From NCBI RefSeq assembly GCF_000349945.1, contig NC_020516.1, forward strand, positions 5,017,167 through 5,081,166: a stretch of DNA of 64,000 bases, written 5' to 3'. A model generated the notes under the pieces. That model worked only from the letters and a program-made list of their open reading frames with translations. It was not told where the DNA came from and made no database searches. Of this stretch, positions 27,475-37,438 are shown one piece after another; the stretch's first letter is position 1; every line of letters starts with the position of its first letter. A program made the translations under genes and the position numbers. Source of the DNA: Azoarcus sp. KH32C. Its GTDB lineage: Bacteria > Pseudomonadota > Gammaproteobacteria > Burkholderiales > Rhodocyclaceae.

Positions 27475-28392
27475 ATGTTTCGCATCGGCATCGACCTCGG
27501 CGGCACCAAGATCGAACTCGTCGCGCTGGACGCCGGCGGGCGGGAGTGCTTGCGGCGGCGGATCGCGACGCCGCAGGGCAACTATCCGGCGACCGTCGAT
27601 ACCCTCGTCGGCCTCGTCCATGAGGCGGAGGCGGCGCTGGATGCACGGGCCACGGTCGGCATCGGCACCCCAGGTTCGCGCTCACCGCTCACCGGGCACA
27701 TGCGCAATGCGAACTCGACCTGCCTCAACGGCCGGCCGCTGGCCGAGGATCTCTCGGCGCGGCTCGGGCGCGAGGTGCGCACCGCCAACGACGCGAACTG
27801 CCTCGCCGTGTCGGAGGCGACCGACGGCGCCGGCGCGGGGGCGGACGTCGTGTTCGCCGTGATCCTCGGCACCGGGGTCGGCGGCGGCATCGTCGTGCGC
27901 GGACAGCTGCTGCAGGGCGCGAACGCAATCGCCGGGGAATGGGGCCACAATCCGCTGCCGCCGGCGCCGGACGACGACTGGCCGGCGCCCGGCTGCTACT
28001 GCGGCCGGCGCGGCTGCATCGAGACCTGGTTGTCGGGCCCGGGCATGAGCGCCGACCACCAGAAACACACCGGCCGCAGGATGAGCGCGGAAGCGATCGC
28101 GCAAGGGGCGGACGCGGGCGACGCGGGCTGCGAGGCGACGCTGCAGCGCTACGAGGCGCGGCTCGCGCGCGGACTCGCCGGCATCATCAACGTGCTCGAC
28201 CCGGACGTGATCGTGCTCGGCGGCGGTCTCTCGCGGCTCGAACGGCTCTACCGCAACGTGCCGCAACGTTGGGCGCCGCACGTCTTTTCGGATTCCATCG
28301 TCACCCGGCTCGTGCCGAGCCTGCATGGAGACGCGTCGGGCGTGCGCGGCGCCGCCTGGCTGTGGCCGCAGGGCACGGAGAACTCCCTATGA
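27475..28392 (+). CDS. mak: ROK-family fructokinase
   Basis: 305 residues from the ATG at 27475, where the ROK start MFRIGIDLGGTKIELVAL begins. It phosphorylates fructose (and possibly mannose) at C6 using ATP. Seen: the DLGGTK phosphate loop, NDANCLAVSEA with the catalytic Asp, GHNPLP, and the ROK zinc site CYCGRRGCIE. The ending GVRGAAWLWPQ is strikingly like E. coli Mak. The stop overlaps the next start by four bases, so it is coupled to the MOSC gene. The gene starts 61 bases after the Fic gene and may share its transcript. Confidence 0.88.
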   Translation: MFRIGIDLGGTKIELVALDAGGRECLRRRIATPQGNYPATVDTLVGLVHEAEAALDARATVGIGTPGSRSPLTGHMRNANSTCLNGRPLAEDLSARLGREVRTANDANCLAVSEATDGAGAGADVVFAVILGTGVGGGIVVRGQLLQGANAIAGEWGHNPLPPAPDDDWPAPGCYCGRRGCIETWLSGPGMSADHQKHTGRRMSAEAIAQGADAGDAGCEATLQRYEARLARGLAGIINVLDPDVIVLGGGLSRLERLYRNVPQRWAPHVFSDSIVTRLVPSLHGDASGVRGAAWLWPQGTENSL

Positions 28393-29057
28393 TTTCGCAT
28401 CTCGACCAACTCTTCATCGGCGCCCTGCGCCCGCTGCCCCCGGAAGGGCAGATGACCGGCATATACAAGAGCCCCATCGACAGGCCCGTTGGCGTCGGCG
28501 CCGAGGGGCTCGTCGGCGACTTCCAGGGCGACCGGCGCGTCCATGGGGGCAGCGAGAAGGCGGTGCACCACTACCCCGCCGAGCATTACACGCGCCTCGC
28601 GCAGCGCTTTCCCCACCGCGCGGTCATGCTGCAGCCGGGCACGCTGGGCGAGAACCTGTCGACCCGCGGCTGGACCGAGGAGACGGTGTGCATCGGCGAC
28701 GTGTTCCGCGTCGGCAGCGCGCTGCTGCAGCTGAGCCAGCCGCGCAGCCCGTGCTGGAAGATCGACCACCGGCTCGACGCCGAAGGGGCATCGCTGTTCG
28801 TCGCGCACGAGGGGATCACCGGCTGGTACTACCGCGTCCGCGAAGGGGGCGCGATCGCGCCCGGCGACGCGATCGAACTCGTCGAGCGCCCCAACCCGGA
28901 TCTCAGCGTCGCGACTTACTGGCGCGCGACGCTGGAGCACCGTCCCGAACCCGCAAAGCTGCGCGCAATGGCCGCGGCAGCCGGGCTTGCGCCCGACAAG
29001 GCGCAGCGGCTCGCCGAGCGCGCCGCGTGGCTGGAGAGCCATCCCGCGGGCAGCTGA
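28389..29057 (+). CDS. MOSC-domain protein (YiiM-like)
   Basis: 222 residues, starting in a four-base overlap with the fructokinase stop. Its MOSC domain carries the family's conserved cysteine in QPRSPCWKI and the GGSEKAVHHYPAEHY and GENLST motifs, all as in E. coli YiiM. MOSC proteins bind a molybdenum cofactor through the conserved Cys; YiiM reduces N-hydroxylated bases such as 6-hydroxylaminopurine, detoxifying mutagenic base analogues. That activity is expected here by similarity. It converges on priA with a nine-base gap. Confidence 0.85.
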   Translation: MISHLDQLFIGALRPLPPEGQMTGIYKSPIDRPVGVGAEGLVGDFQGDRRVHGGSEKAVHHYPAEHYTRLAQRFPHRAVMLQPGTLGENLSTRGWTEETVCIGDVFRVGSALLQLSQPRSPCWKIDHRLDAEGASLFVAHEGITGWYYRVREGGAIAPGDAIELVERPNPDLSVATYWRATLEHRPEPAKLRAMAAAAGLAPDKAQRLAERAAWLESHPAGS

Positions 29058-29066
29058 GGCTCGCGC

Positions 29067-31238
29067 TCACACCTCCAGCGGATCGACGTCCAGCTGCCAG
29101 CGCAGCTCGCGCCCGGTGCGTTGCGCGCGCAGGATCTCGATCCAGCGCCCGAGAAATCCCTGCAGCAGCGGACGTTCGTCGGCCTCGACGAGCAGTTGCG
29201 CCCGCTCGCGCCGCGCGAGCCGCGTCAGGCGCATCGGCACCGCGTCGAACACGCGGATGCCCGCCGGCGCCATGTCCTGCGCGAGACGGCGCGCGTGGGC
29301 GAGGAAGTCCATCGCGTCCTGCAGCATCGGTGCGTCGGCGCGCAGCATCGCTTGGTAGGTGAAGGGCGGAAAGCCCGCGGCCCGGCGCTCGTCGAGCGCG
29401 CTCGCCGCGAAGGCGTCGAAATCGTGCTTTACGAGGCAGCGGTACAGCGGATGCTCCGGGTACTCGGTCTGGATCAGCACTTCGCCCGGCAGGTGCGCCC
29501 GCCCTGCCCGTCCGCCGACCTGCATCAGCTGCTGGAAGAGGCGCTCGGGCGCGCGGAAGTCCGCTGCATGGAGCGAAGCGTCCGCACCGATCACACCGAC
29601 CAGCGTGAGCTTGGGGAAATCGTGGCCCTTCGCCATCATCTGCGTGCCGACGAGGATGTCCGCCTCGCCGTTGGCGATCTGCGCGAGCATCTCCTCCCAC
29701 TGGTTGCGGGTACGCGCGGAGTCGCGGTCGACGCGCAGCACGCGGGCGTCCGGGAAGAGCTCGGCAAGCCGCGCCTCGATGCGCTGCGTGCCGCGGCCGA
29801 AGGGCTGGATGTCCTGGTTGCCGCAAACGGGGCAGCTGCGCGGCACCTCGGTATCGCAGCCGCAGTGGTGGCAGCGCAGACGCCGGTCCGCGAGATGCAC
29901 GACGAGGTTCGCTGAGCAGTGCGGGCAGCGGCTCACCCAGCCGCAGGACGGGCAGGACAGCACCGGCGCGTAGCCGCGGCGGTTGAGGAAGACGAGGCTC
30001 TGCTCGCCGCGGGCGACGCGTTCGCCGATCGCGGTCTTCAACTGCGGACTCAGGCCCTCGTCGAGTTTCATGCGGCGCGTGTCGATGCGGCGGACCTTGG
30101 GCAGCGTGCTCGCGACCGCGCGGGCATCGAGCCGCAGGCTGCGATAGCGCTCGGCGCGCGCGTGATGCCAGCTTTCGAGCGAGGGCGTCGCCGAGCCGAG
30201 CACGACCGGTACGCCGCGCTGCCTCGCCCGCCACACGGCGACGTCGCGTGCCGAGTAGCGCACGCCTTCCTGCTGCTTGTACGAGGCGTCGTGCTCCTCG
30301 TCGACGAGGATCAACCCGAGGCGCGGCAGCGGCGCGAACACCGAGAGCCGCGTGCCGAGCACGATGTCCGCCCGCCCTTCGAGGGCCTGCACGAAGCCGC
30401 GCGAACGCGCCCCTTCGGCGAGCCCCGAGTGCAGGCTCACGACGCAGGCGGCGGGAAAGCGGTTCGCGACGCGCGATTCGAGCTGCGGCGTCAGCGCGAT
30501 CTCGGGCACCAGCATCAGCACCTGCTGTCCGGCCGCGAGTGCCCGCGCGGCAAGGCGCAAATAGACCTCGGTCTTCCCGCTGCCGGTGACGCCCTGCAGC
30601 AGCCAGGACACGAAGCCGGCGGGTTCGGCGGAAATGGTATCGACCGCCGCGCGCTGGCCTTCGGTCAGTTCGGGCTGGTTCGCCGCCGGCGTGGCCGGGC
30701 TCGCGGCGCGCACCGGCTCGATCCAGCCGCGGCGCAGCGCGTCCGCGAGGGCGCCACCGTCCGGCAGTTCGCGCGCAACGCTACGGCGGATCACGCCGGC
30801 ATCGCGCAACTGTGCGAGCAGCGACAAGGCGCGGCTCGCGCGGCGCGTTTCGGCGAGCGCCGCATGGCCTTCCGGCGTGAGGTCGAGCAGCGGATCGCTT
30901 TCCCGGTCGCTGACCGCGTCGGCCCGGCGCAGCCCCGGCGGCAGCGCCAAGGCGATGACCTCGCCGGGCGGGGCGTGGTAGTAGCGGGCGACGAATCCGA
31001 CCAGTTCCAACCAGTCCGCAGGCAGCGGCGCGACTTCGCGCTGGATGTGGCACACCGCTTTGAGGCGTGCGGGGGCGACATCCGAATCGGCCGGCAGGGC
31101 GACGATCACCCCACTCTTTTCACCCTTGCCGAAGGGTACCCGAACGCAGCGTCCGACATCTTCTTCGCATACGTCTTGTGACGTGTAATCAAAGAGTTGC
31201 GGCAACGGAACGGGGAGCGCGACGCGAACGATGGCCAT
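29067..31238 (-). CDS. priA: Primosomal protein N' (replication-restart helicase PriA)
   Basis: 723 residues. PriA is a 3'-5' superfamily 2 helicase that recognises stalled forks and loads the primosome for replication restart. Seen: the N-terminal DNA-binding domain starting VRVALPVPLPQLFDY, the P-loop GVTGSGKTEVYLR, the DEEH box in LILVDEEHDASYKQQ, and eight zinc-binding cysteines between CPSCGW and CPVCGN. GGRAGRAHLPGEV is the C-terminal helicase motif VI. Length fits the family. The start codon is well placed before an AT-rich gap carrying DnaA-box-like sequences. Confidence 0.95.
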   Translation of the reverse strand: MAIVRVALPVPLPQLFDYTSQDVCEEDVGRCVRVPFGKGEKSGVIVALPADSDVAPARLKAVCHIQREVAPLPADWLELVGFVARYYHAPPGEVIALALPPGLRRADAVSDRESDPLLDLTPEGHAALAETRRASRALSLLAQLRDAGVIRRSVARELPDGGALADALRRGWIEPVRAASPATPAANQPELTEGQRAAVDTISAEPAGFVSWLLQGVTGSGKTEVYLRLAARALAAGQQVLMLVPEIALTPQLESRVANRFPAACVVSLHSGLAEGARSRGFVQALEGRADIVLGTRLSVFAPLPRLGLILVDEEHDASYKQQEGVRYSARDVAVWRARQRGVPVVLGSATPSLESWHHARAERYRSLRLDARAVASTLPKVRRIDTRRMKLDEGLSPQLKTAIGERVARGEQSLVFLNRRGYAPVLSCPSCGWVSRCPHCSANLVVHLADRRLRCHHCGCDTEVPRSCPVCGNQDIQPFGRGTQRIEARLAELFPDARVLRVDRDSARTRNQWEEMLAQIANGEADILVGTQMMAKGHDFPKLTLVGVIGADASLHAADFRAPERLFQQLMQVGGRAGRAHLPGEVLIQTEYPEHPLYRCLVKHDFDAFAASALDERRAAGFPPFTYQAMLRADAPMLQDAMDFLAHARRLAQDMAPAGIRVFDAVPMRLTRLARRERAQLLVEADERPLLQGFLGRWIEILRAQRTGRELRWQLDVDPLEV

Positions 31239-31646
31239 CCGGGATTTCGACGTTTAACTGGAACCTGTTTTGTATCAGAAACTTAGCGATGTTTGTTAAG
31301 CCGATACCTGGGAAATTCGGTTAAATCTTTGCCGCAAAACCCTTCCGCTGCTTGTCCACAATTCCTGTGGATAACTTTGTTGATAGGGTGGGTGAAAAGT
31401 GCCAAACCCAGCGTGGGCACAGGCTTTCTGTCACATTGCCTTAACAATGGGCGAAAATTTTTTCCTTTTTTTTCAATGGCTTATTTATCTAGGTGAATAA
31501 CCCCCACTCCCGTGCATCATGACACCCTCGGAACTGCTCGGTGTGCATAAGTCAAGCTGACAAAGCAAGTTTTTCTGCTTGACAAGACATCGTCAGTCAA
31601 TCTCTTTGAACTCGGCTGCACCGGATCGGTGCCAATCCGGTCAGTG
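31239..31646. other. AT-rich gap between priA and hemE with DnaA-box pair
   Basis: No gene is seen here. This is one of the most AT-rich stretches in the window (run of A and T at about 31451-31490). TTGTCCACA (31352-31360) and TGTGGATAA (31366-31374) face each other; the second is a perfect DnaA box in reverse complement. TCCACA and TGTGGA form a small inverted repeat. It may be a DnaA-bound regulatory site or a minor origin-like region. Confidence 0.4.
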
Positions 31647-31692
31647 AAAAACAGAACCCCGGCGGGGCGCATCGCGCCGGCCGCCGGGGTTC
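31647..31692 (-). terminator. Rho-independent terminator of hemE
   Basis: GAACCCCGGCGG (31654-31665) and CCGCCGGGGTTC (31681-31692) form a perfect 12-bp stem. Read on the - strand, the hairpin follows the hemE stop by about 20 bases and is followed by a T-rich run. Confidence 0.85.
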
Positions 31693-31710
31693 GATGACGG
31701 GAAAGTCCGG

Positions 31711-32781
31711 TCAGTTGCCGCTGCGGATCTTGCGGCTGTGCTCGTGGACGGTGTCGACCAGCACGGAGACCGACTCGGGCGGCGTGAACTGCGAAATGCC
31801 ATGGCCGAGGTTGAAGACGTGGCCGGGGTGGTTGCCGAAGGAATCGAGCACGCGCTTGGCTTCGCGGGCGATCGCTTCCGGCGGCGCGAACAGCACGTTC
31901 GGGTCGAGGTTGCCCTGCAGGGCGACCTTGTCACCGACGAGCTTGCGCGCGCGGCCGATGTCCATCGTCCAGTCGAGGCCGACGGCGTCGCAGCCGATGC
32001 CGGCGATGTTCTCGATCCACAGGCCGCCGCCCTTGGTGAACACGATGTTCGGCACGCGCTCGCCTTCGCGCTCCTTGATCAAGCCATCGACGACGCGCTT
32101 GAGGTAGGGCAGCGAGAACTCGTGGTAGGCGGCTTCCGACAGCACGCCGCCCCAGGAGTCGAACACCATCACGGCCTGCGCGCCGGATTCGATCTGCGCG
32201 TTGAGGTAGGCGACGACGGAGTCGGCCGTCACGGACAGGACGTGGTGCAGCAGGTCGGGGCGCGAGTAGGCCATCGCCTTGACCTTGCGGTAATCGTCGG
32301 ACGAGCCACCTTCGACCATGTAGCAGGCGAGCGTCCACGGGCTGCCGGAGAAACCGATCAGCGGCACGCTGCCATTCAACGCACGGCGGATCTCGGCGAC
32401 GGCGTCCATCACGTATTGCAGCTCGGCGTGCGGATCGGGGATCGCGAGGTTGCGGATCTCCCATTCGTCGCGCAGCGGGCGCTCGAAGCGCGGGCCCTCG
32501 CCTTCGGCGAAGTACAGGCCGAGGCCCATCGCGTCGGGCACGGTGAGGATGTCGGAGAACAGGATCGCAGCATCGAGGTTGTAGCGGGCGAGCGGCTGCA
32601 GCGTGACCTCGCAGGCCATCGTCGGGCTCTTGCACAGGTTCAGGAAGCTGCCTGCGCGCTTGCGGGTCTCGCAATACTCGGGCAGGTAGCGGCCGGCCTG
32701 GCGCATCAGCCACAGCGGCGTGTATTCGGTCGGCTGGCGCAGCAGGGCGCGCAGGAAGGTGTCGTTCTGCAGACGGCTCAC
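31711..32781 (-). CDS. hemE: Uroporphyrinogen III decarboxylase
   Basis: 356 residues. HemE removes the four acetate carboxyls of uroporphyrinogen III to give coproporphyrinogen III in haem synthesis. Seen: the N-terminal signature PLWLMRQAGRYLPEY with the conserved Arg residues, FSDILTVPDAMGLGL with the catalytic Asp, and GFSGSPWTLACYMVEG. Length is standard. It is followed by a strong terminator and is separated from the urease genes by 147 bases, so it is probably its own unit. Confidence 0.97.
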   Translation of the reverse strand: MSRLQNDTFLRALLRQPTEYTPLWLMRQAGRYLPEYCETRKRAGSFLNLCKSPTMACEVTLQPLARYNLDAAILFSDILTVPDAMGLGLYFAEGEGPRFERPLRDEWEIRNLAIPDPHAELQYVMDAVAEIRRALNGSVPLIGFSGSPWTLACYMVEGGSSDDYRKVKAMAYSRPDLLHHVLSVTADSVVAYLNAQIESGAQAVMVFDSWGGVLSEAAYHEFSLPYLKRVVDGLIKEREGERVPNIVFTKGGGLWIENIAGIGCDAVGLDWTMDIGRARKLVGDKVALQGNLDPNVLFAPPEAIAREAKRVLDSFGNHPGHVFNLGHGISQFTPPESVSVLVDTVHEHSRKIRSGN

Positions 32782-32928
32782 GGTTACGTCCTCAAATCAG
32801 CCCGGTGCGGGCGCAAACCGTAATTATCCGCGTTTTCCGCGGTCATGCCGACCCTTGCATGTCGAAAACCATGATTGAGGACTGGTTTCTACGACCCGTC
32901 GCGCCCGAACGCATGCGACGAAGCGCAA

Positions 32929-33507
32929 TCAGCTCGCGAGCAGCACGAGGCCGGTGCCGGCGATCAGGCTGCCGAGGACGCGCTGCGCGGCACGGCCCAC
33001 CGCCGAATCCGGCATCCAGCGCGCCAGCAGGAAGCCCGCGCCATGAAGCATGAGGCTCGCCGACACGAAACCGGCCGCATACATCAGCATCGATGCGTGG
33101 CCCGACTCGACCTCATGCGCGTGGCCGTGGAAGAGCGCGAACGCCGCGACCAGCGGCAGAGCGGCCCCGGGCGGCAGCTTCGCGACGAAGGCGATCAGCA
33201 GGCCGAACACGAGAAGGGATGCCGCCACACCCGTTTCGACGTTCGGCAATACCAGGCCGGACGCCGCAAGCAGCGCGCCCCCGATCATCGCGACGACGAA
33301 GCTGACCGGCAGCGCCCAACGAAGCGCGCCGCGCTGACGCGCCGCGAACAGACCGACCGCCAGCATCGCCAGCAGGTGGTCGATGCCGCCGATCGGGTGC
33401 GCGAAGCCGGCGAAGAAGCTGTGTTCGCCGTGACCGCCGTGCGCCATGGCGGACCCGGCCGCGACGGAGAGGACCAGTGCGATCGGAAGACGACGACGGA
33501 AGCTCAT
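32929..33507 (-). CDS. ureJ: HupE/UreJ-family nickel transporter
   Basis: 192 residues. An N-terminal signal peptide ending at AMA is followed by a His-rich metal-catching segment (HGGHGEHSF). Then come GGIDHLLAMLAVG and about six membrane segments, one with HGHAHE. This is the HupE/UreJ layout, an inner-membrane nickel (or cobalt) permease. Its place just after ureG suggests it supplies nickel for the urease centre. A 153-base gap from ureG means it could have its own promoter, though none is obvious. Confidence 0.88.
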   Translation of the reverse strand: MSFRRRLPIALVLSVAAGSAMAHGGHGEHSFFAGFAHPIGGIDHLLAMLAVGLFAARQRGALRWALPVSFVVAMIGGALLAASGLVLPNVETGVAASLLVFGLLIAFVAKLPPGAALPLVAAFALFHGHAHEVESGHASMLMYAAGFVSASLMLHGAGFLLARWMPDSAVGRAAQRVLGSLIAGTGLVLLAS

Positions 33508-33660
33508 GACGATATCCTTGATATGGCTGATTGGACGATGGTTGACGGTAGAAGAGCAATCAAGATGCGTGCCAAGACCCGCAAGGCCTGCGCATGCGCG
33601 CCGGGACGGACGGCATCATGCGTCGCCGGTCAGCGGTCTTCCAACTTGGCGTCGGGGCGG

Positions 33661-34346
<686 letters not shown>

Positions 34347-34350
<4 letters not shown>

Positions 34351-35027
34351 GATCTGAAAAGCCTCGTGTATTGGGTTTCGTGCCGGCTGCTCGCGAGCGC
34401 GAGGCCGGGCGTGAAGTTGCTCCATTCGCCTTCCGGCAGCGCGGCGGCCTGCACCGCCAGCGTTGGGATGCGCGCGCCGAGCGTCGCGAGCAGCCGCTGG
34501 CCCGCAGATTGCCCGAGCGGCACCGCCTTCACGGCCGCCATCACCTGGTTTTCGAGCCAGGCCCACAAGTAGGCCGGCAAGGCCATGTCGACGGGAATCC
34601 CCCACGCCGCGGCCGCCGCACTCCACGCTGCGGGGAAAGAAGGCGTCTCCACCGCCAGCAGCCGCGCCCGCCGGCCCGGCAGCGCCGCGAAGGCGTCAAG
34701 ATCGGCGAGCAGCCGCACGAGCGAATAGCCCATCTGCACCGTCTCGGCGCGCAGTTCATCAGTCTCGCGACTCGCGAGGAAATCGGCATTGAGCGCGGCG
34801 ACCTTGGCATCCTCCTCCTCGTCCCAGGCACGAATCAGCTCCGCGACGAGCGGCGCCTCGAAGCGCGCCAGGTTCCATTCGAGGAGATCCCCGATCCAGC
34901 GCGCCGCGGCCGCCTCGTCCCGCACCGCCCCCGACTCGACCGCCCACTCCAGACCCTGCGAGTACGTATAAGCGCCGACCGGCAGCACGGGACTCGCGAG
35001 CTGCAGCAGGCGAATCAGTGGCAGCAT
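34347..35027 (-). CDS. ureF: Urease accessory protein UreF
   Basis: 226 residues from the ATG at 35027; the frame is open further upstream through a repeat element, but the family starts at LIRLLQLASPVLPVGAY. UreF bridges UreD and UreG in the urease activation complex and acts as a check on GTP hydrolysis. Seen: PVGAYTYSQGLEWAVE near the N-terminus and the C-terminal RHETQYTRLFRS tail needed for the dimer. It overlaps ureG by four bases. A large inverted repeat lies in the 166-base gap before ureE. Confidence 0.94.
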
Positions 35028-35073
35028 GACACGGCCCTCCCCAACAGCACGGCCAAGCAGCCACGAACGGCGC

Positions 35074-35153
35074 AGCCCCCCGACGGGGGATGTTTCGCAC
35101 CGAGGCCTCCGCCACGCGTCGAACGAGGCGCGGAACATCCCCCGGCGGGGGGC
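35074..35153. repeat. Long inverted repeat between ureE and ureF
   Basis: A left arm at about 35075-35098 and a right arm at about 35129-35152 match in about 22 of 24 positions (CGGGGGATGTT against AACATCCCCCG at the core). The arms themselves contain CCCCCG/CGGGGG pairs. The 30-base centre carries the palindrome GAGGCCTC. It lies inside the urease transcript. Confidence 0.6.
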
Positions 35154-35193
35154 GGTTTTCCGGGAAGCCGCATCCGCAGCAGCACGGCCACGA

Positions 35194-35721
35194 TCACGCC
35201 CCGCCCATCATGTGAATCCGCGCCCCACTCCCATCCCCCGGATGCTGGTGCCCGTGTGCATAAGCCCCCGCCTCCGGCTCGAAAGGCGCACATAGCGCGG
35301 AAACCCTCGCCCCAAGCCCGACCAGCATCCCTTCCAGCACATGATCTGCCTGGATCCGCAGCCATCCCCCCGCCGCATCCGACCCGACCTCGACCGCAAC
35401 ATGACGGTTGCCCAGATGGTAGGCCGTCCGCGCGAGCCCCAGCGCATCCACACAGCGCGCCTCCAACAAATCCTCCGGCGCCGCGACGACCTCGACGATG
35501 CGCCCGTCGTTGCCGACGAGCTTCTGCCCGCCGCGCAGGATCGTGCCGCGCGGCAGGAACATCCCGACCTCCTCGCCCGAAGCGAGCTTCGCGCGCAGGC
35601 GGCTCTTCGTGCGATAAGAAAAATCGAGCTGCAGGCGTTCGGTCGCGGGCTCGGAGCCCTCGTACAGCGCTTCGAGGAGCAGCATCGTCTTCGCCGGCGC
35701 AGTGGAATGGTTCTCTGCCAT
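35194..35721 (-). CDS. ureE: Urease accessory nickel chaperone UreE
   Basis: 175 residues from the ATG at 35721, with GAGAGG upstream and ten bases after the ureC stop. UreE binds nickel and hands it to UreG. Seen: SRLRAKLASGEEVGMFLPRG in the peptide-binding N-terminal domain, and the GNRHVAVEV and DHVLEGML motifs of the metal-binding domain. The C-terminal tail has several His residues (YAHGHQHPG and IHMM), a modest version of the His-rich tail seen in other UreE proteins. An alternative start 36 bases downstream is possible. Confidence 0.93.
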   Translation of the reverse strand: MAENHSTAPAKTMLLLEALYEGSEPATERLQLDFSYRTKSRLRAKLASGEEVGMFLPRGTILRGGQKLVGNDGRIVEVVAAPEDLLEARCVDALGLARTAYHLGNRHVAVEVGSDAAGGWLRIQADHVLEGMLVGLGARVSALCAPFEPEAGAYAHGHQHPGDGSGARIHMMGGA

Positions 35722-35731
35722 CGCAAACCTC

Positions 35732-37438
35732 TCAGAACAGGAAGTAACGTTGCGCCATCGGCAGCACGTCCGCGGGCTCACAGGTCAGCAGCTCGCCATC
35801 GGCGCGCACGACATAGGTCTCGGGATCGACATCGATCACCGGCGTCGCGCCGTTGTGGATCATGTCGGCCTTGGTCACGCTGCGGCAGCCGCGCACCGCC
35901 TCCAAGGGCTTCGCGAGGCCCAAGGCCGCGACCGCCGGATTCGCCAACGCCGCCTGCGACACGAAAGTCACCGAAGTCTTCAGCCCGCCCGCGAAAGCGC
36001 CGAACATCGGCCGGTAATGCACCGGCTGTGGCGTCGGAATCGACGCGTTGGCATCACCCATCGCCGCCGCGGCGATCATGCCGCCCTTGAGGATCAGCGA
36101 GGGCTTCACGCCGAAGAAGGCCGGTTTCCACAGCACCAAGTCCGCGAGCTTGCCGACCTCGATCGAGCCGACGACGTGCGCAATGCCGTGCGTGATCGCC
36201 GGATTGATCGTGTATTTGGCGACGTAGCGCTTCACGCGGAAGTTGTCGTTGTGCGGCGAATCCTCGGGCAGCGGCCCACGCTGGACCTTCATCTTGTGCG
36301 CCGTCTGCCAGGTGCGGATCACGACCTCGCCGACGCGGCCCATCGCCTGCGAATCGGACGACATCATCGAGAACGCGCCGGTGTCGTGCAGGATGTCCTC
36401 GGCCGCGATCGTCTCGCGGCGGATGCGCGACTCGGCGAAGGCGACGTCCTCGGCGATCGCCGGGTCGAGATGGTGGCACACCATCAGCATGTCGAGATGC
36501 TCGTCGATGGTGTTCACCGTGTAGGGGCGCGTCGGGTTCGTCGACGACGGCAGCACGTTCGCCTGGCCGACCGCGCGGATGATGTCCGGCGCGTGGCCGC
36601 CGCCCGCCCCTTCGGTGTGGAAGGTGTGGATCGTGCGGCCCTTGAAGGCGGCGAGCGTCGTCTCGACGAAGCCCGACTCGTTGAGCGTGTCGGTGTGGAT
36701 CGCGACCTGGACGTCCATCTCGTCGGCGACGGTCAGGCAGTTGTCGATCGCGGCCGGCGTCGTGCCCCAGTCCTCGTGCAGCTTGAGTCCGATCGCACCC
36801 GCCGCGACCTGTTCGCGCAAGGGCTCGGGCAAGCTCGCGTTGCCCTTGCCGAAGAAGCCGAGGTTCATCGGGAAGGCGTCGGCCGCCTGCAGCATGCGGT
36901 GGAGGTGCCACGGCCCCGGCGTGCAGGTCGTCGCGAAGGTGCCGGTCGCGGGGCCTGTGCCGCCGCCCAGCATCGTCGTCACGCCGCTCATCAGCGCTTC
37001 GTCGATCTGCTGCGGGCAGATCCAGTGGATGTGGCTGTCGATGCCGCCGGCCGTCAGGATCATGCCTTCGCCGGCGATGATCTCGGTGCCGGCCCCGATC
37101 GCGATCGTCACGCCGGGCTGGATGTCGGGGTTGCCGGCCTTGCCGATGCCATTGACGCGGCCGTCCTTGATCGCGACGTCGGCCTTGACGATGCCCCAGT
37201 GGTCGACGATCAGCGCGTTGGTGATCACGGTGTCGGCGACCTCCGCCGCAACCTTCTGCCCCTGCCCCATGCCATCGCGGATCACCTTGCCGCCGCCGAA
37301 CTTCACTTCCTCGCCGTAGATCGTGAAGTCGCGCTCGACTTCGATCCACAGCTCGGTGTCGGCGAGCCGCACGCGATCGCCAACCGTCGGGCCGAACATT
37401 TCCGCATACGCGCGGCGCGAGATCTTTACGCTCATCAC
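35732..37438 (-). CDS. ureC: Urease alpha subunit (catalytic)
   Basis: 568 residues (567 from the second Met), the usual length. Urease hydrolyses urea to ammonia and carbamate at a two-nickel centre. Seen: SHIHWICPQQ with the two His ligands near residues 135-137, GLKLHEDWG with the carbamylated Lys, IHTDTLNESGF with a His ligand, and MVCHHLDPAIAEDVAFAE, the mobile flap with its Cys-His pair. DTGAFSMMSSDSQAMGR supplies the Asp ligand. The start overlaps the ureB stop by four bases. All residues needed for activity are present. Confidence 0.98.
   Translation of the reverse strand: MMSVKISRRAYAEMFGPTVGDRVRLADTELWIEVERDFTIYGEEVKFGGGKVIRDGMGQGQKVAAEVADTVITNALIVDHWGIVKADVAIKDGRVNGIGKAGNPDIQPGVTIAIGAGTEIIAGEGMILTAGGIDSHIHWICPQQIDEALMSGVTTMLGGGTGPATGTFATTCTPGPWHLHRMLQAADAFPMNLGFFGKGNASLPEPLREQVAAGAIGLKLHEDWGTTPAAIDNCLTVADEMDVQVAIHTDTLNESGFVETTLAAFKGRTIHTFHTEGAGGGHAPDIIRAVGQANVLPSSTNPTRPYTVNTIDEHLDMLMVCHHLDPAIAEDVAFAESRIRRETIAAEDILHDTGAFSMMSSDSQAMGRVGEVVIRTWQTAHKMKVQRGPLPEDSPHNDNFRVKRYVAKYTINPAITHGIAHVVGSIEVGKLADLVLWKPAFFGVKPSLILKGGMIAAAAMGDANASIPTPQPVHYRPMFGAFAGGLKTSVTFVSQAALANPAVAALGLAKPLEAVRGCRSVTKADMIHNGATPVIDVDPETYVVRADGELLTCEPADVLPMAQRYFLF

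Noticed and set aside
31549..31590. GTCAAGC ... GCTTGAC inverted repeat in the priA-hemE gap.
   Set aside because: Short arms and a long loop; could be chance or an unidentified operator, with nothing to tie it to a regulator.
31738..32823. Long + strand open frame opposite hemE.
   Set aside because: hemE is unmistakable on the other strand, and the + strand translation has no recognisable domain.
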